Of a DNA stretch of 9,778 nt, positions 7,335 to 9,778 are shown in pieces (the first letter of the stretch is position 1; each line of letters opens with the position of its first letter). The stretch comes from an uncultured Ureaplasma sp. (GTDB lineage: Bacteria; Bacillota_I; Bacilli_A; Mycoplasmatales; Mycoplasmoidaceae). The DNA lies in NCBI GenBank assembly GCA_902782585.1, contig CACZNK010000023.1, positions 1-9,778 of the forward strand, given 5' to 3'. The notes beneath the pieces were generated by a model. It was not told where the DNA came from, did no database searches, and saw only the letters and a program-made list of their open reading frames with translations. The translations under genes were made by a program, and so were the position numbers.

Positions 7335-8831
7335 TTATCTTTTGATTTTATTTATTCTTCTTGTTGTTCCAATTGCATTAACTGGACAAACTAATTGACA
7401 TAAATGACAACCAATACACTTTTTAGCATTGTATATTAATTTTCCATTATTAAATTGTATTGCTTGTGCCCCACCATCATAACATGATAAATAGCAACGG
7501 CCACATTTAATACACTTATTTAAATTAAAACTTGGGTAAACAATTGTTGAACGGTTAAGTTTTTCGGGAGTAACTACATTTTTAATAGCTAAACCAACTA
7601 ATTGATTTAAGTTTTTATAATTGTGAGTTTTCATAAAAATTTTTAATCCATCAATTAAATCGTCAATAATTCTATATCCATATTGCATAACTGATGTACA
7701 TACTTGAACATTTCTACATCCTAAACTTATAAATTCCAAAGCATCTCGTCATGTTTCAACTCCACCTATTCCACTAATTTGTATACCTTTTAATTCATTA
7801 CATCTCGCAAGTTCAGCAATAAATTTTAAAGCAATTGGTTTAACTGCTTTACCAGATAATCCTGAAGCTGCTGATTTTCCATCAACATTTGGATTAGGAC
7901 ACATTTGTTCTAAATCAATACTACTAATTGAACTAATTGTATTTATAGTTGAAATAGCATTTGCTCCAGCTTTTTTGACTGCAATAGCAAGCGGTGACAT
8001 AATACCAACATTTGGTGATAATTTAACGATTAGAGGTAATTTTGTACCTTTTAATGCAGCTTTAGTAAAACTTACAGCTAATTTAATATTTGCAGAAATT
8101 GCACTACCCATATTAGCAATTGTCATTTGTGGGCAAGAAAAATTACATTCAATCATATCGCATCCAGTTTTAGAAAATAATTTTGCTAATTTAGTTCATT
8201 CAGCTTCATTACTTCCCATAATTGAAGCAATAATTATTTTTTTAGGAAATTCTTTTTTTAATTTTCTAATTATTTCTAAATTTTCTTTAAGTGATCTTTC
8301 AGAAAGTTGTTCTAGATTTTGAAATGAAATAAAAGTATTATCATTTTTATTAGTTGTAAATCTAGGTGAAGTTTCATTTATGTTATGTAAACACACTGTT
8401 TTCATAACTACTCCACCCCAACCTAATTTTAATGCTTTTCTACACATTTCATAATTTGTTGATACAGCTGAAGAAGCAAGGAAGAATGGATTTTCACATT
8501 TTTTATTTAAAAATTTAATTGAAATATCAATATTTTTAGCATTAACATAATTATATTCATAGTTCTTTATTAATTTTTGAATATCTACTTTATTATGTGT
8601 ATTAATGCATTTTGATTGGCAATAACCTTTGCATTTTAAACATTTGTTTTTATCAATATATTTACCAGCACCAATTGGATTATTAAAATAAAGTGATCTT
8701 AAAAATTTAGATGGTTTAAATTTATTTGGACATGCTTCATCACAAACAGAATCATGACATAACAAACATTTTCTAACTAAAATCTCAAATGTATTTGAAC
8801 TTAATGATTTATCTAATTTAATGTTTTTCAT
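7335..8831 (-). CDS. PreA-like dihydropyrimidine dehydrogenase with N- and C-terminal Fe-S domains
   Basis: A 498-residue soluble oxidoreductase, reading through two TGA(Trp) codons (8196-8198, 7749-7751). Residues 1-85 hold eight cysteines: CxxCx4CxxxCP (22, 25, 30, 34) and CxxCx3CxxxC (64, 67, 71, 75); the first set resembles the Fe-S domain at the start of PreT, GltD and DPD. Residues about 105-430 are an FMN-binding TIM barrel of the dihydroorotate/dihydropyrimidine dehydrogenase type: NPFFLASSAVS, ECNFSCPQM, KLSPNVG, SGLSGKAVKPIAL, SGIGGVETWRDALEF, QYGYRIIDDL. A ferredoxin domain follows with CxxCxxCxxxC (440, 443, 446, 450) and CxxCxxCxxxCP (472, 475, 478, 482). Known PreA, about 410 residues, reduces uracil to dihydrouracil with NADH through its partner PreT. 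Here the PreT Fe-S part is fused to PreA, but no FAD or NAD(P)H domain is present and no preT is nearby, so donor and substrate are unknown. Expressed alone from a divergent promoter. Confidence 0.85.
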
Positions 8832-8839
8832 ATATAGTC

Positions 8840-8845
8840 ATTATA
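8840..8845 (-). promoter_or_regulatory. -10 box of the preA-like gene, probably leaderless
   Basis: On the minus strand TATAAT (8845 to 8840) ends 8 bases before the ATG at 8831, so transcription should start at or within about 2 nt of the start codon. No Shine-Dalgarno exists in the 30 bases upstream, which fits a leaderless mRNA. No convincing -35 is seen. Confidence 0.5.
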
Positions 8846-8848
8846 AAA

Positions 8849-8866
8849 TATAATTTTTTATATAAT
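8849..8866 (+). promoter_or_regulatory. Candidate -10 boxes of rpsD
   Basis: Two plus-strand TATAAT boxes lie at 8849-8854 and 8861-8866, back to back with the minus-strand promoter of the preA-like gene. The predicted starts (about 8861 or 8873) give a 5' leader of 155-167 nt before rpsD. The upstream choice places the whole 16-bp leader stem in the RNA; the downstream choice keeps only its inner part. Confidence 0.45.
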
Positions 8867-9027
8867 ATTTAAGCAAAGTCAGCAAATTAATATTAATTAT
8901 CTCTAGTTAGTGAGAAATTCTGCTATAAGTAAGAATGCTGAAATTCTGAACATACTAACACTAAATAAATGATTAAGAATTAATTAAACTTTGTTTAAAT
9001 ATTTTATTTTAATATTAAAAGGAAATT
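8864..9027 (+). promoter_or_regulatory. Structured rpsD leader, candidate S4 autoregulatory element
   Basis: The 196-bp gap before rpsD carries strong RNA structure. AATATTTAAGCAAAGT (8864-8879) pairs with ACTTTGTTTAAATATT (8988-9003) over 16 bp with a single G-U, enclosing 108 nt. Inside, TCTC (8900-8903) pairs with GAGA (8912-8915), and bases GTTAGT (8906-8911) of its loop can pair with ACTAAC (8954-8959): a possible H-type pseudoknot. Further options are TCAGCA (8879-8884) with TGCTGA (8936-8941), and AGAAT (8932-8936) with either of two ATTCT copies (8917-8921, 8943-8947). S4 is known to repress its own synthesis through leader RNA in Bacillus and through a pseudoknot in E. coli. Assigning that role here is inference from position and folding. 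Confidence 0.5.
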
Positions 9028-9639
9028 ATGTCAAGATATACAGGAAGTATAAATCGTAAATCACGTCGTTTACACTTTTCAATTTTAGAAAACAATAAAG
9101 AGTTTTTAAAAGGTAAAAAAAGAGAATATGCGCCAGGTCAACACGGTGTATCAAATAACAAATTGTCAGGTTACGGTCAACAACAAGCTGAAAAACAGAA
9201 ATTAGCTTATATGTATGGATTAAATAATCGTCAATTTCAACGAATCTTCAAAGTAGCAAAGAAAATGAAAGGTTCTACATCATTAAATTTGTTAATTGCT
9301 TTAGAATCTCGTTTGGATAATTTAGTTTATCGTATGAACTTTGCGCCTACAAGAAGAGCTGCACGTCAATTAGTTAACCATGGTCACGTTCTTGTTAATA
9401 ATAAAAAGTGTGATATCCCATCAATTATTATTCAAGTTGGTGACACAATCACAATTAAAGAAAAATCAAGAACATTACCAATTGTTAAAGCATCTATTGA
9501 AAATGCTACATTGGGATTTGTAAAAGTTGATAAAACAATATTTTCTGGTAAATATGTAAGATTCCCAGAAAGACAAGAGTTAAATCATGACATCAATGAA
9601 ACATATGTAGTTGAGTGGTTTAGTCGAATTGTTAAATAG
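9028..9639 (+). CDS. rpsD: 30S ribosomal protein S4
   Basis: Primary 16S rRNA-binding protein that nucleates 30S assembly and takes part in decoding fidelity. The 203 residues match the bacterial norm. It begins SRYTGS...RKSRRL, has the conserved REYAPGQHG (32-40) and EKQKL..MYGL (55-65), and the S4 RNA-binding domain from about 92 to 155 (ESRLDNLVYRM, RRAARQLVNHGH, VNNKK). It ends with FPERQEL and VEWFSRIVK, the usual tail. No N-terminal zinc-binding cysteine cluster is present, the 'C-minus' form of S4. ATG 9028 follows AAAAGGAA (9017-9024), a strong ribosome binding site. The gene is alone in its transcript, with a structured leader before it and a terminator after it. Confidence 0.98.
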   Translation: MSRYTGSINRKSRRLHFSILENNKEFLKGKKREYAPGQHGVSNNKLSGYGQQQAEKQKLAYMYGLNNRQFQRIFKVAKKMKGSTSLNLLIALESRLDNLVYRMNFAPTRRAARQLVNHGHVLVNNKKCDIPSIIIQVGDTITIKEKSRTLPIVKASIENATLGFVKVDKTIFSGKYVRFPERQELNHDINETYVVEWFSRIVK

Positions 9640-9685
9640 TAAATTATTTTATTCTACATATTATATTGTCTAACTTTATAAATAA

Positions 9686-9716
9686 AAATATGAACAATAA
9701 ATGTGTGTTCATATTT
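9686..9716. terminator. Bidirectional hairpin terminator between rpsD and tRNA-Val
   Basis: AAATATGAACA (9686-9696), nine-base loop, TGTTCATATTT (9706-9716): a perfect 11-bp stem. On the minus strand it is followed by a U-rich run (TTTTTATTTAT), a good terminator for the tRNA. On the plus strand it is followed by AATTTTAT, weaker but in the right place to end the rpsD transcript. The genes converge here. Confidence 0.75.
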
Positions 9717-9723
9717 AATTTTA

Positions 9724-9778
9724 TGGTGGAGCGCAAGGGACTTGAACCCCTGACCTCCTGCTTGTAAGGCAGATGCTC
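9724..9778 (-). tRNA. tRNA-Val (anticodon UAC), 3' part
   Basis: Read on the minus strand, the 55 bases give the 3' half of the D arm (GAGC), an anticodon arm TCTGC-CTTACAA-GCAGG with anticodon TAC, variable loop, T arm AGGGG-TTCAAGT-CCCTT, acceptor strand GCGCTCC, discriminator A and an encoded CCA (9724-9726). The anticodon UAC reads Val codons; with an unmodified U34 one such tRNA can serve all four GUN codons, as in many mycoplasmas. The 5' acceptor strand and the rest of the D arm lie beyond the right edge. Confidence 0.93.

Noticed and set aside
7975..8322. Plus-strand ORF of 115 codons inside the preA-like gene
   Set aside because: Antisense shadow of a well-supported gene; no ribosome binding site and no recognisable family features.
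7335..8831. Three separate minus-strand genes (ferredoxin, dehydrogenase core, N-terminal protein)
   Set aside because: The same frame runs through two TGA(Trp) codons with continuous homology to PreA, including GGVETWRDALEF across one of them.
1..9778. Mobile element, CRISPR array, prophage or defence system
   Set aside because: No transposase, terminal repeats, spaced direct repeats or phage-type genes were found; gene content is housekeeping.

Overview
The window reads as a chromosomal stretch from a mollicute (Mycoplasma/Ureaplasma-type bacterium). It is very A+T-rich. UGA is read as tryptophan: 14 in-frame TGA codons fall inside nine reading frames, several of them at positions where the family normally has Trp (ClpB, RpoE, the PreA-like protein). 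The gene content is small and core. A placement near the Malacoplasma/Ureaplasma side of the group is only a guess.

Layout, left to right. Positions 1-782 hold the 3' part of a PepD-type dipeptidase gene. A near-perfect CIRCE operator (839-865) then controls clpB (902-3034), the heat-shock disaggregase in its short mycoplasmal form without the N domain. A probable cluster follows: a 30-codon small ORF (3100-3192), prs (3216-4199), rnmV (4162-4722) and rarA (4709-5944). The last three overlap one another and are probably translationally coupled. A new promoter starts rpoE (RNA polymerase delta, 5982-6449), with fba (class II fructose-bisphosphate aldolase, 6452-7333) 2 nt behind it.

fba converges with a minus-strand gene (7335-8831), with a single base between the two stop codons. 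That gene encodes a 498-residue PreA-like flavoprotein with two N-terminal and two C-terminal four-cysteine sets. It looks like the iron-sulfur and FMN parts of dihydropyrimidine dehydrogenase without the FAD/NAD(P)H part. It appears to be transcribed leaderless from a promoter divergent to that of rpsD.

The rpsD gene (9028-9639) has a structured 5' leader of about 150 nt that looks like an S4 autoregulatory element: a 16-bp closing stem around a possible pseudoknot. The window ends with a bidirectional hairpin terminator and the 3' part of a tRNA-Val(UAC) gene on the minus strand.

Most genes are housekeeping: peptide turnover, protein disaggregation, nucleotide precursor (PRPP), 5S rRNA maturation, replication-fork repair, transcription, glycolysis and translation. 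The two items most worth follow-up are the four-cluster PreA-like oxidoreductase and the rpsD leader. No mobile element, CRISPR array or defence island was seen.
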